A program made the position numbers and the translations under genes. Below are positions 53,611 to 62,619 of a DNA stretch of 64,000 nt, piece after piece. The stretch spans positions 1 to 64,000 of the forward strand of contig DCIG01000048.1 in the NCBI GenBank assembly GCA_002315855.1. The letters are read 5' to 3'. Each line of letters begins with the position of its first letter. The stretch's first letter is position 1. The notes under the pieces are model-generated. The model worked only from the letters and a program-made list of their open reading frames with translations. It searched no databases and had not been told where the DNA came from. The stretch comes from Lentisphaeria bacterium UBA1732 (lineage in GTDB: Bacteria > Verrucomicrobiota > Lentisphaeria > Victivallales > UBA1829).

Positions 53611-55563
53611 ATGAATATCGGCAACTATCATTCCTCCATTGAAAAATCACGTCTTTCGGGACGATTGGCTCTCATCTCGATTCTGCTCACACTGGCTCTT
53701 GCCATCATCGTTTTTCTTGCAGGTCCGGCATTGAAATGGGCAGGCATGGAAACATTCACACTGTCGCTTTTCCCGGCAATAACGGCATTGATTTATGCCA
53801 TTACGGCCTTGATTCAGGCGATTCTGTACCGGAGAATGGTGGAAGAAGAGGATGAAAAACGCATTCTGGAACGCAGGAAATCGAATGTCAATTCCATTTT
53901 GGATGTGGCAGAAGACGTGCGCTTCACGGCGGCTCATACGCTGGATAATTTCAACAAATATATTCCGTCGGCTGTATCCGCCTTGATTTTCCTGTGTGCA
54001 GTGCCGGCACTGTGGTATTTCTGGAAAAACTCGACCATCGGTGCGGAAGATACTTTGCAGCTCGTACTCACGCCGAAAAACCCGATCAATCTGGCATTTC
54101 TGACCGCCATGATGGCAATATTCTCATTTTTCATGGGAATCTTCCTCGTGGGACAGTCGCATGTCCGCGAATACCGTTTTCTGCGTCCGGTCGGGTCATG
54201 GCTGATTTTCTTTGCAATCATTTCCATTACAAGTGCAATCTCGGCATTGTTCATCAATTTCGGGAAATCGGGGTGGACGACACAACTGACCAAGCTGATT
54301 TACGCGTGCTGCGCGGTTCTCACGGCAGAACTGCTCGTCAGCTTCATCATTGAATTTTACCGTCCGAGGAATGCGAAAGAACAGCGTCCTGTGTATGAGA
54401 GCCGTCTGCTGGCACTCTTCACGGAGCCGGGCGGATTCGTGCGCAACATGGCAGATTCGCTGGATTATCAGTTCGGGTTTGAAGTTTCGCGCACGGGGAT
54501 TTATCTGTTCTTCCGCAAGGCAATTATTCCGGCGGTCATGATTTGGATATTCTTCCTGTGGATTTTCACCTGCGTTGCAGAAGTCAAACCGGGGGAAAAA
54601 GGCATCCGCGAACGCTTCGGAGCAATTGACCGCACGCAAACACCGCTGGAAGCAGGAATTCATATCAAAATGCCGTGGCCGTGCGAGCGCATCATGCGTG
54701 TTCCCACGGACATTGTGCAGGTGGTTACCATCGGGACCTCCTCCAAATCGAAAGAAGGCTACCGCGTAATCCTCTGGACAGGGGATCATTATCAGACTGA
54801 AGATAATTTTCTTGTGGCAGTAGACCGTGCGGAAAATTCAGGACCATTCCCCGTATCCATTCTGGAAGTCTCGCTTCCGGTATTTTTCACAGCATCACCG
54901 GAACATGTTTACGACTATGCCTACAATTTTGACGATGTCAACAAAACGCTGAAGGCAATCGGACAGGCAGAAGCGACCAATTATTTTGCCAGCACCGATT
55001 TCAGCAAAGATATTTCCTCCGGACGTGAAGCCGTGGCAAAGAACCTGCACCAGCGCATTCAGCAGACTTGTGATGAACTGGAACTCGGCATCCGAATTGT
55101 CAGCGTCAATATGCACGATGCGCACCCGCCGGTAAAAAGCAATCCCCAAGACAACACCAACATCAGCGTGGCAGAAGCCTTCCAGTCGGTGGTCTGTGCC
55201 CAGGAAGAGGCAGTAACCACGATTTCCAAAGCCCGTGAATACGAGACCCAGACTCTGGAAAACGCGAAAGTCGAACGGATGCAGATTCTCGGCAAAGCAG
55301 AAGCATACAGATATGACACGGAGCATGTAGCGTTTTTCGATGCAGCACGATTTGAAAGCCAGCTGGCCTCTTATCACAAAATGCCGGGAATGTTCGAGCT
55401 GCGCACCTATCTGGATTTTCTCGAAAATGATTGCAAGGATATTCGCAAATTCATTATTTCCGATCAGATTGACGTCAAAAACTATGTGCTGAATCTGGAA
55501 GAAAAAGCATCGCTCGACCTTCTTGATACAGACCTCAATGCTCTGGCAAAGCCGGCAGATTAA
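53611..55563 (+). CDS. HflK-like SPFH/band-7 protein with an extra N-terminal membrane region
   Basis: The ATG at 53611 has GGAG 9 nt upstream and gives 650 aa. The first ~270 residues hold at least five membrane helices in place of the single helix of E. coli HflK. A further helix (about 314-336) leads into the SPFH domain (EVKPGEKGIRERFGAI...PLEAGIHIKMPWPCERI). A coiled-coil-like region (AQEEAVTTISKAREYETQTLENAKVERMQ) and HflK-like tail follow. HflK with HflC controls the FtsH protease in other bacteria. No hflC gene follows. Confidence 0.8.
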   Translation: MNIGNYHSSIEKSRLSGRLALISILLTLALAIIVFLAGPALKWAGMETFTLSLFPAITALIYAITALIQAILYRRMVEEEDEKRILERRKSNVNSILDVAEDVRFTAAHTLDNFNKYIPSAVSALIFLCAVPALWYFWKNSTIGAEDTLQLVLTPKNPINLAFLTAMMAIFSFFMGIFLVGQSHVREYRFLRPVGSWLIFFAIISITSAISALFINFGKSGWTTQLTKLIYACCAVLTAELLVSFIIEFYRPRNAKEQRPVYESRLLALFTEPGGFVRNMADSLDYQFGFEVSRTGIYLFFRKAIIPAVMIWIFFLWIFTCVAEVKPGEKGIRERFGAIDRTQTPLEAGIHIKMPWPCERIMRVPTDIVQVVTIGTSSKSKEGYRVILWTGDHYQTEDNFLVAVDRAENSGPFPVSILEVSLPVFFTASPEHVYDYAYNFDDVNKTLKAIGQAEATNYFASTDFSKDISSGREAVAKNLHQRIQQTCDELELGIRIVSVNMHDAHPPVKSNPQDNTNISVAEAFQSVVCAQEEAVTTISKAREYETQTLENAKVERMQILGKAEAYRYDTEHVAFFDAARFESQLASYHKMPGMFELRTYLDFLENDCKDIRKFIISDQIDVKNYVLNLEEKASLDLLDTDLNALAKPAD

Positions 55564-55614
55564 CAAACAGCAGACGGGTGTCTGCACCTTGAAGAAAACC
55601 AAAGGGAACTGTTT

Positions 55615-55638
55615 CCTGTTTTCACACTGAAAAACAGG
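55615..55638 (+). other. stem-loop between the HflK-like and helicase genes
   Basis: The perfect 8-bp stem CCTGTTTT (55615-55622) with AAAACAGG (55631-55638) has no T-run after it. It may be a leader structure of the helicase operon or a weak terminator. Confidence 0.4.
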
Positions 55639-55670
55639 GAATCGTTTCCGTACAACATACCTGATTACAC

Positions 55671-57323
55671 GTGTTCAAATTACTCAAAAACAAAATCAAC
55701 TCCATGATTGAGGAGCTGAAACGCTCCTTTACCTCATCCGCCACAGAAAAGTCCGCTGAACAGTCCGTCAGCAAACATGACAGGAAACGCCGTCAACCGC
55801 GGCACGATGCTTCCACTTACATCAGGAAAGCAGACCAACGCCCCGGTACGCCGGGAAATTCGCCATCCCCGAAGAAACAGAAAAACAAAGACGCGGCGGG
55901 GAAAAAGCAGGATGCAGCAGAAAACATTTCGCAAAAGAAAAAGAAAACGAAATCTGCGGTAAAAGAACAGAAACAAGTTCAGCCGCAGCAGAATAAGCCA
56001 CCACAGAAAAAAGCAATCCCGCCAATGCCGCCGATCATTCCCCCGCCGGAAGAAGAAGGAAAGATGCGTTTTACGGATTTGGAGCTGGCATCGGAAGTCA
56101 AAGCGGCAGTGCAGGTACTGGGATTCCTTTATTGCACGGAAATTCAGAAGCTCGCGCTGCCTCATGCAATCGCCGGGAAAGACCTTGCGGCAAAAGCGCA
56201 GACAGGAACAGGCAAAACAGCGGCATTTCTGGCATCCCTGATTACGCGATTTCTTAAAAATCCGATTCAGGGAGAACGTGCAAACGGAACACCGCGAGCT
56301 TTGGTGCTTGCTCCGACCCGTGAACTGGCAATTCAGATTCATGATGATGCAGTCAATCTTTCGCGTTTCACAGGGCTGAATATTGTCGTTATTTTCGGGG
56401 GTATGGATCACGAAAAACAACGCAGAATGCTGAATGAACCAGTCGATATTCTGATTGGAACGCCGGGACGAATCATCGACTACACCAAGAGCAGAGATTT
56501 GGACCTCTCGCAAGCGGAAGCACTGGTCATAGATGAAGCAGACCGGATGCTTGATATGGGGTTCATCCCTGATGTACGGCGCATCGTGTATCATCTGCCG
56601 CGCCCCGGAGTCCGCCAGACAATGCTGTTCAGCGCGACACTGGAACACGATATTCTGCGGCTTGTGGAATCGTGGATGGTGGAGCCTGTTTTCGTGGAAT
56701 CTGAACCGGAACATGTCGTAACCGATTTAATTGACCAGCGTTTTTACGCAGTTCTGGATGAACAGAAGATGGGATTGCTGATGTATCTGATCAAAGCAGA
56801 GAATCCGGGACGCATGATCATTTTCGGCAACCGCAAAGACAAAAACCTGAAGATTGCAGACCAGCTCTATTCCTACGGGGAAAATGTGGAACTGCTGTCG
56901 GGTGATGTGGCACAGGAAAAACGCCTGAAAGTGCTTGACCGCTTCCGCGAAGGGAAAACCCGCATTCTGGTTGCCACAGATGTTGCGGCGCGAGGGATTC
57001 ATGTAGACGATATTACGCACGTGGTCAACTACGATTTGCCGGAACAGGCGGATGATTACGTGCATCGAATCGGCCGCACAGGACGAGCAGGGGAAAAAGG
57101 CATCAGCATCAGTTTTGTGTGTGAATACGGGGCATTCCAGCTTCCCGCCATTGAGCAGTATGTCGGGTCGGAAATCAAGACGATTCAGCCGTCGGCGGAA
57201 ATGTTCCTGACACCGGAAGTTGTCCGAAAATCACCGTGGAGCGAAGAAATGAAACAGCATCATTCGCACGGAAGCGGAAACCATTCATCGTCACGGAACC
57301 ATCACAGCGGGCATCGGAAATGA
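55671..57323 (+). CDS. DEAD-box RNA helicase with a long lysine-rich N-terminal extension
   Basis: A GTG start at 55671 gives 550 aa; an ATG at 55704 is possible. Residues 1 to about 128 are Lys/Gln/Pro-rich low complexity. The helicase core has the Q motif region, AQTGTGKT (176-183), PTRELA, TPGR, DEAD (288-291), SAT, ARGIHVDD and HRIGRTGRAGEKG. The end is His/Ser-rich (about 532-550). It resembles RhlE/RhlB-type helicases for RNA unwinding, ribosome or degradosome work. It is the first of four overlapping genes. Confidence 0.9.
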   Translation: MFKLLKNKINSMIEELKRSFTSSATEKSAEQSVSKHDRKRRQPRHDASTYIRKADQRPGTPGNSPSPKKQKNKDAAGKKQDAAENISQKKKKTKSAVKEQKQVQPQQNKPPQKKAIPPMPPIIPPPEEEGKMRFTDLELASEVKAAVQVLGFLYCTEIQKLALPHAIAGKDLAAKAQTGTGKTAAFLASLITRFLKNPIQGERANGTPRALVLAPTRELAIQIHDDAVNLSRFTGLNIVVIFGGMDHEKQRRMLNEPVDILIGTPGRIIDYTKSRDLDLSQAEALVIDEADRMLDMGFIPDVRRIVYHLPRPGVRQTMLFSATLEHDILRLVESWMVEPVFVESEPEHVVTDLIDQRFYAVLDEQKMGLLMYLIKAENPGRMIIFGNRKDKNLKIADQLYSYGENVELLSGDVAQEKRLKVLDRFREGKTRILVATDVAARGIHVDDITHVVNYDLPEQADDYVHRIGRTGRAGEKGISISFVCEYGAFQLPAIEQYVGSEIKTIQPSAEMFLTPEVVRKSPWSEEMKQHHSHGSGNHSSSRNHHSGHRK

Positions 57324-57808
57324 ACGATTCAGGGCCGCAAATCACCATCATTCTTGACCGATTGAGAAGCGCACACAATACGGGCAATATTTTTCGTTTG
57401 GCAGAGGCGGTCGGCGCAAAAGAAATCATCTGCTGCGGCTATACCCCCTGCCCTCCGCATCCCAAGCTCGCAAAAACAGCCATGGGAACAGATTTAACGG
57501 TTCACAGCCGGTCATTCCCTACGGCAAAAGAAGCGATTCTGGCATTGCGGGAAGAAACGCCCGGCATTGAAATTCTTGCGGTGGAGCCATTGGCGAATGC
57601 GGTGGAAGCATGGGAATATCCGTATCATTCGCCCATGGCAATCGTACTGGGCAATGAAGCACTGGGGATTACCGAAGACGCACTGAATCTCTGCGACGCG
57701 TCGGTCGCCCTGCCAATGCTGGGGGCCAAGGCATCTATCAACGTGGGAAACTGCGCGGCGGCCGTTCTCTACATCGCTCTCTCAAAACTAAGGAAGGCCG
57801 TATCATGA
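57320..57808 (+). CDS. TrmH-family (SpoU) RNA 2'-O-methyltransferase
   Basis: The ATG at 57320 overlaps the helicase stop (ATGA) and gives 162 aa. The three SPOUT motifs are visible: RSAHNTGNIFRLAEAVGA, MAIVLGNEALGI and LPMLGAKASINVGNCAAAVLYIA, which form the knotted SAM site. There is no substrate-binding extension, so it resembles the short TrmL/YibK-like type. The RNA target, tRNA or rRNA, is not known. Confidence 0.88.
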   Translation: MNDSGPQITIILDRLRSAHNTGNIFRLAEAVGAKEIICCGYTPCPPHPKLAKTAMGTDLTVHSRSFPTAKEAILALREETPGIEILAVEPLANAVEAWEYPYHSPMAIVLGNEALGITEDALNLCDASVALPMLGAKASINVGNCAAAVLYIALSKLRKAVS

Positions 57809-58566
57809 TGAAAATCTATCCGTGGGGACGCAATATCACACTGTTGAAAGATGAACTGAAACGGCGCGGATTCACTGTTACATCGAATGCAGAAGAGGCA
57901 GACCTGATTATGCCCTACGGCGGGGACGGGACATTTTTCTCTGCGGAACTCAAATGGCCCGGCAAGCTCAAATTTCCCATGCGAGATACATTCACTGCGC
58001 CGGTCTGCCCCGATCACGGTATCAATATGCAGCTGAACATGCTTCAGGAAGGGACGCTTCATTACGTTGAACTGCCCAAGCTGTGCGGATGTGCCAACGG
58101 GATGGAATGCCACGGCATCAATGATGTTTTCCTGCACAATCATTTTCCGGCTTCGGCACTGCGCTACAGCGTCATCATTGACGGAGAAATGTACGCCCGT
58201 GAAATCGTAGGGGATGCAGTCGGAGCCGCAACACCGCACGGGTCAACAGCGTATTACCGCAGTATCACCCACAATACATTCCGCACCGGAATCGGGCTGG
58301 CATTCAGCAACAGTACAGAGCTTGTGGACCATTTAGTCCTGAAAGAGACATCAAGAGTGCAGATTCATATTCTGCGGGGACCTGCGGATATGCTGGCGGA
58401 CAATTCGCCGGACCTGATTCATCTGGAAGAGGGAGAATCCGCCGAAATCTATTTATCCGAGCTCAAAACGCCTGTTTTGGGACTTGATTTATTCATGTGC
58501 AGCGAATGCCGCAGATTACGGCATACCCTGCGCAATACATCGCAGTTCTTCGGGGGACGTCCGTGA
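57805..58566 (+). CDS. NAD kinase, short divergent form
   Basis: The 253-aa protein has the GGDGT motif (39-43), the NDVF loop ([11 protein letters not shown]) and [18 protein letters not shown], matching the DGxxVxTPTGSTAY site of NAD kinases. The N-terminus is short: GGDG comes about 20 residues earlier than usual. NDVFLHNH lacks the usual Arg, and [13 protein letters not shown] is unusual. It phosphorylates NAD to NADP. It overlaps its neighbours by 4 bp on each side. The main alternative is a related lipid/NAD kinase with another substrate. Confidence 0.75.
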   Translation: MMKIYPWGRNITLLKDELKRRGFTVTSNAEEADLIMPYGGDGTFFSAELKWPGKLKFPMRDTFTAPVCPDHGINMQLNMLQEGTLHYVELPKLCGCANGMECHGINDVFLHNHFPASALRYSVIIDGEMYAREIVGDAVGAATPHGSTAYYRSITHNTFRTGIGLAFSNSTELVDHLVLKETSRVQIHILRGPADMLADNSPDLIHLEEGESAEIYLSELKTPVLGLDLFMCSECRRLRHTLRNTSQFFGGRP

Positions 58567-59192
58567 AAATTCTGATTACGGCAGGACCGACCCGCGAGGC
58601 GCTTGACCCGGTTCGCTTCCTCTCCAACCGTTCTACGGGGAAAATGGGATATGCACTGGCAGAAGCGGCAATTGAAGCGGGACATACGGTTTCGCTTGTT
58701 TCGGGTCCGGTCGTAATTACAGCGCCTGAGGGTCTTGCAGAATTTGTACCGGTCATTTCCGCCGCAGACATGGCAGAAGCCGTGAAAAAACGTTTTCCCG
58801 ATATGGATGCCGCCATTATGTGCGCAGCAGTGGCGGATTACCGTCCGGCAGAATTTTCACCGCTCAAACTCAAGAAAAAAGATGATGATTTGATTCTGCG
58901 ACTGGAACGCACGGAAGATATTCTGAAATCACTTGGTGCGATGAAAAAATCGAACCAGATTCTGGCAGGATTTGCCGCTGAAACCGACCATCTGAAAGAA
59001 AATGCGCTGGCTAAACTGGAAAAGAAAAATCTGGACTGGATTGCCGCAAATGATGTTTCCGCCTCTGACCGGGGATTTGCTTCTTCGTCCAATGCGGTTA
59101 CACTGTTCGGACGCAACGGGGCGGTGCATCAGCTGGACTACGCACCGAAAAAAGAAATTGCCGAAGAAATCATTCGGATTATCCTCGACTGA
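58563..59192 (+). CDS. coaB: stand-alone phosphopantothenate--cysteine ligase (CoaB domain)
   Basis: A GTG start overlapping the NAD kinase stop (GTGA) gives 209 aa. It begins [28 protein letters not shown], the CoaB nucleotide-binding start. [25 protein letters not shown] and the AANDVS loop follow, as in CoaB. Most bacteria fuse CoaB to the decarboxylase CoaC; here only the CoaB half is present, so coaC must be elsewhere. It makes phosphopantothenoylcysteine for coenzyme A. A strong terminator follows. Confidence 0.88.
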   Translation: MKILITAGPTREALDPVRFLSNRSTGKMGYALAEAAIEAGHTVSLVSGPVVITAPEGLAEFVPVISAADMAEAVKKRFPDMDAAIMCAAVADYRPAEFSPLKLKKKDDDLILRLERTEDILKSLGAMKKSNQILAGFAAETDHLKENALAKLEKKNLDWIAANDVSASDRGFASSSNAVTLFGRNGAVHQLDYAPKKEIAEEIIRIILD

Positions 59193-59211
59193 AATTCTGA
59201 TTGTGCAAGAC

Positions 59212-59235
59212 ATCCGCTGTCAGCGGATTTTTTTT
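59212..59235 (+). terminator. terminator of the helicase-coaB operon
   Basis: ATCCGCT (59212-59218) pairs with AGCGGAT (59222-59228), followed by seven T. Confidence 0.9.
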
Positions 59236-59238
59236 GTA

Positions 59239-61845
59239 TCAAAACAAGGTCAACTGTTCCTCTTCGGGGCCCTGCTTTTCCTCAGAAACATCCGAAGAAT
59301 CAGCAGAGGGATGCCGTTTCACAGGCTTGGACTTGAATTTCCCGGGATGTTCGTGCATAATCGGACGAATAAAGGAAGGAGTACCGGCATCGCCAATGGA
59401 ATTTGCTTCCAGATTTTCCAGAATTTCCTTGGCACGCGTAATAACTTCCTTGGGCAGACCTGCAAGACGTGCCACATGAATACCATAGCTCTTATCGGCG
59501 GCACCGGGGACAATCTGACGCAGGAAGATAATCTGTTCACCGTACTCGCGCACCGCGACATTATAGTTTTTCACGCCCCTGCGAGTCATGGCAAGTTCCG
59601 CCATCTCATGATAGTGCGTGGCGAACTGAGTTCTGGCACGGCAGGATGGATGATCCAGTAGGAACTCGGCAACCGAAATGGCAATGGACAAACCGTCAAA
59701 TGTGCTGGTGCCGCGTCCGATTTCATCCAGAATCACGATACTTTTGCTGGTGGCATGATTCAAAATATTGGCAGTCTCAATCATTTCCACCATAAACGTA
59801 CTCTGACCGCGGGACAAATCATCCATCGCACCGACGCGGGTGAAAATCCGGTCCGCCAGACCAATATACGCTTCGTCTGCGGGAATAAATGACCCCATTT
59901 GCGCCATAATCACCAGCAAAGCAGTCTGACGAATATATGTGGATTTACCGGCCATATTCGGACCTGTCAAAATCATCATGCGGTTGTCGCCGCCATCCAG
60001 CAGCGTATCATTCGGGACAAAACGTTCCTGTTCCATTTTCGCATCCAGCACAGGATGCCGCCCCGCAGTAATCCGCAGGAGGTCATCATCCGCCACATGG
60101 GGACGGCAATAATGATATTTGGAAGCACAATCTCCGAGAGCGCAAAGGACATCCAGCATGGCAACGGCCGAAGCGGTTTTCTGAATCATCGGAGTAAATT
60201 TCTGAGCATAATCGCGGAGTTCATCGAAAAGCTGACGTTCCAGTGCCAATGCTTTGTCGGATGCACCGAGGATTTTGCTTTCCATTTCTTTCAGCTCGCC
60301 TGTAATGAACCGTTCGCCATTGGTCAAGGTCTGTTTGCGCACATAATCATCGGGAACCAGCGACAAGTTGCTCTTCGATACCTCAATAAAGTAGCCGAAG
60401 ACCTTGTTGTAATGCACTTTCAGCGACTTAATTCCGGTGCGTTCCTGTTCTTTTGCCTGAAGTTGTGCCAGCCATGTTTTGCCGTCGGTAATTGCGGAAC
60501 GGAAGGTATCCAAATCAGAGTTGTAGCCGGTTCTGATATAGCCGCCGTCATTCATCAGCGCAGGGGGATCATCCGCAATCGCCGCATAAAGACGTTCCGT
60601 CAATTCAGGAAATTCTCCGATTTCACAGCGCAAACGCTCCACCAAAGGCAAATCATACGCATTCATGATAACGCGAAGTCCCGGCAGCACAGAAAGGCTG
60701 TGCGCCATAGCAAGGAGGTCGCGGGCATTCACCAAACCTGTATTGAGTTTGGCAGTCAGACGTTCCAAGTCGCGAATGCTTCCCAAAGTTTCGCGTATCT
60801 CTTCGCGGGTCAAAACCTCATCTTTCATCAAGCCGACCACATCCTGCCGCTCCACAATGCGATCCACCTGACGCAGAGGTTTCAGCAGCCATTGACGCAT
60901 CAAACGCGAGCCCATCGCTGTAGCAGTATGATCCAAGACCTGCAAAAGAGTACCTTCGCGGTCGCCGCCATGAAGCGACTCCACCAATTCCAAATTGCGC
61001 TGACAAACAGGGTCAAGTCCCAAATATTCTTCACTGAAATTCCGGCGAATCGAAACAATATGCCCCGTATTGCGCCGTAAATTCTCCTGCGCATAATGAA
61101 GCACCGCCCCCGCTGCCCGCACTGCCACAGGACAATCACGAAGTCCGAATCCATCCAGTGTCGAAACGGAAAACTGCTTTTTCAGCAAATCGACAGCATA
61201 ATCGCCGCCGAAAGCCCAGTCATCCAAAGCGGACCACAGCAGGGGATGTGCGGTAAGAGGCTTTTGCAACTCCGGATTTTTCTGAGCCCAGGAATCAGAC
61301 AGAGATTGAGGTATCAAACACTCCCGCGGATGAAGTCTTTGCAGTTCGCTCTCCACATTTTCCACAGAATCCAGTACTTCAGTCTGAAATTCACCGGTAC
61401 TGATGTCCAGCCAGGAAAAACCATAGCCGTCTTTCCCCGCATACAAGAGGGCACAGAGGAAATTATTATCGCCCGGTTTGAGACATGCGGAGTCCAAAAT
61501 GGTGCCGGGCGTGATGATTCGTGTAATTGCGCGCTGGACAATGCCTTTTGCAAGTGCAGGGTCTTCCATCTGCTCGGCAATCGCCACTTTCACACCGGCA
61601 TCCAGCAGCTTCGGCAGATAGGCATCCACGGCATGATACGGGACCCCGCACATCGGATAACCGGCACGCTTCGTCAGAACAACTTCCAGAATCGGCGATG
61701 CTTTGACGGCATCCTCGAAAAACATTTCATAAAAATCACCGAGACGGAACAACAGCACGGAATCAGGCGGAGTTTCAGACTTCACCTGCAAATACTGTTT
61801 CATCATCGGCGTGATGGCATCCGGCGGCAAATCAGGCATCTTCAA
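59239..61845 (-). CDS. mutS: DNA mismatch repair protein MutS
   Basis: The 868-aa protein has the mismatch-binding Phe-x-Glu in FYEMF (38-42). The connector, core and clamp regions are followed by the ATPase with GPNMAGKSTYIRQ (Walker A), a DLSRGQSTFMVEM signature, VILDEIGRGTSTFDG (Walker B) and FATHYHE. The acidic C-terminal tail ends in EEQLTLF, a beta-clamp-binding-like motif. It recognises mispairs and recruits MutL. It lies downstream of xseB by 20 bp. Confidence 0.97.
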   Translation of the reverse strand: MKMPDLPPDAITPMMKQYLQVKSETPPDSVLLFRLGDFYEMFFEDAVKASPILEVVLTKRAGYPMCGVPYHAVDAYLPKLLDAGVKVAIAEQMEDPALAKGIVQRAITRIITPGTILDSACLKPGDNNFLCALLYAGKDGYGFSWLDISTGEFQTEVLDSVENVESELQRLHPRECLIPQSLSDSWAQKNPELQKPLTAHPLLWSALDDWAFGGDYAVDLLKKQFSVSTLDGFGLRDCPVAVRAAGAVLHYAQENLRRNTGHIVSIRRNFSEEYLGLDPVCQRNLELVESLHGGDREGTLLQVLDHTATAMGSRLMRQWLLKPLRQVDRIVERQDVVGLMKDEVLTREEIRETLGSIRDLERLTAKLNTGLVNARDLLAMAHSLSVLPGLRVIMNAYDLPLVERLRCEIGEFPELTERLYAAIADDPPALMNDGGYIRTGYNSDLDTFRSAITDGKTWLAQLQAKEQERTGIKSLKVHYNKVFGYFIEVSKSNLSLVPDDYVRKQTLTNGERFITGELKEMESKILGASDKALALERQLFDELRDYAQKFTPMIQKTASAVAMLDVLCALGDCASKYHYCRPHVADDDLLRITAGRHPVLDAKMEQERFVPNDTLLDGGDNRMMILTGPNMAGKSTYIRQTALLVIMAQMGSFIPADEAYIGLADRIFTRVGAMDDLSRGQSTFMVEMIETANILNHATSKSIVILDEIGRGTSTFDGLSIAISVAEFLLDHPSCRARTQFATHYHEMAELAMTRRGVKNYNVAVREYGEQIIFLRQIVPGAADKSYGIHVARLAGLPKEVITRAKEILENLEANSIGDAGTPSFIRPIMHEHPGKFKSKPVKRHPSADSSDVSEEKQGPEEEQLTLF

Positions 61846-61865
61846 ACATTCCCGTTAAAATCCGC

Positions 61866-62243
61866 TCAAAATGGAACACTGTCATTGTCGTAATCATCGG
61901 CTTCCCCGCGAACAGGATGCACCTCCCTGCGAACATTACGCAGTCCCGCAGAATTACCGGGGATAAAATCACTGCCATCGCCGGAGTCATGCCGGAAATC
62001 ACTCCATTCCTGTCCATCTGGACCATCTTTGGTCAGGATTTCAATTTTCTGTTTCAAAGAATCCAACTGCTTCTGGCAGTAAGCTGAAAGTTTGCGAGCC
62101 TGCTCAAATGAGGCAATTACATCTTCCAGTTTCGTATTGCCATTTTCCATGGAACGCACCAAAGATTCCAGCCGTGCCATCGCAGTTTCAAAGGACATAG
62201 CCTGCGATTCTGTTTGATCAGAGTTCATTTCAAGTTCAGCCAT
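61866..62243 (-). CDS. xseB: exodeoxyribonuclease VII small subunit
   Basis: The ATG at 62243 gives 125 aa, with GGAG about 12 nt upstream. Residues ~17-69 are the XseB domain (SFETAMARLESLVRSMENGN..LEDVIASFEQARKL...LDSLKQKIEIL). The last ~50 residues are a charged, poorly conserved tail, longer than in most XseB. It partners XseA, not in the window, to degrade single-stranded DNA. It shares a transcript with mutS. Confidence 0.88.
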   Translation of the reverse strand: MAELEMNSDQTESQAMSFETAMARLESLVRSMENGNTKLEDVIASFEQARKLSAYCQKQLDSLKQKIEILTKDGPDGQEWSDFRHDSGDGSDFIPGNSAGLRNVRREVHPVRGEADDYDNDSVPF

Positions 62244-62422
62244 GTGTCGGACTGTCTCCAGGTAAATCAAGTTCGTTTTGACGGCATCCCGGAAAATCAA
62301 GCGCAAAAAGACTTAATGAGATACCATTCATCCCCAATGGAGTCAAAAATAAAAACATGCACTCCATGAAGAACGATTGTAAAAACAGATGAGATTAAGG
62401 TATAAAATCACATCTCTATAAC

Positions 62423-62451
62423 ATTATACATCAAGTTTGGCGAATAGTCAA
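62423..62451 (-). promoter_or_regulatory. promoter of xseB-mutS
   Basis: On the minus strand: TTGACT (62451-62446), a 17-bp spacer and TATAAT (62428-62423), with ATG before the -10. The leader is about 170 nt. Confidence 0.8.
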
Positions 62452-62491
62452 ATGATACGTTCATTTTTTCTCAAAAAAATACGTTTCGCAT

Positions 62492-62520
62492 TTGATATTT
62501 CTTCTGTCTTATGATATATT
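62492..62520 (+). promoter_or_regulatory. promoter of the zinc-ribbon gene
   Basis: TTGATA (62492-62497), a 17-bp spacer and TATATT (62515-62520), with TGA before the -10. The dispersed motif AACTGATTTC lies in the leader at 62556-62565. Confidence 0.75.
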
Positions 62521-62619
62521 AAAAAATGTATTATTAACTTACGGTTATACTTCGGAACTGATTTCACGCAAGCAAACCGGAAAAATCACTTTCCCATCAA
62601 ATTGAAAGGGCCTGCCACT

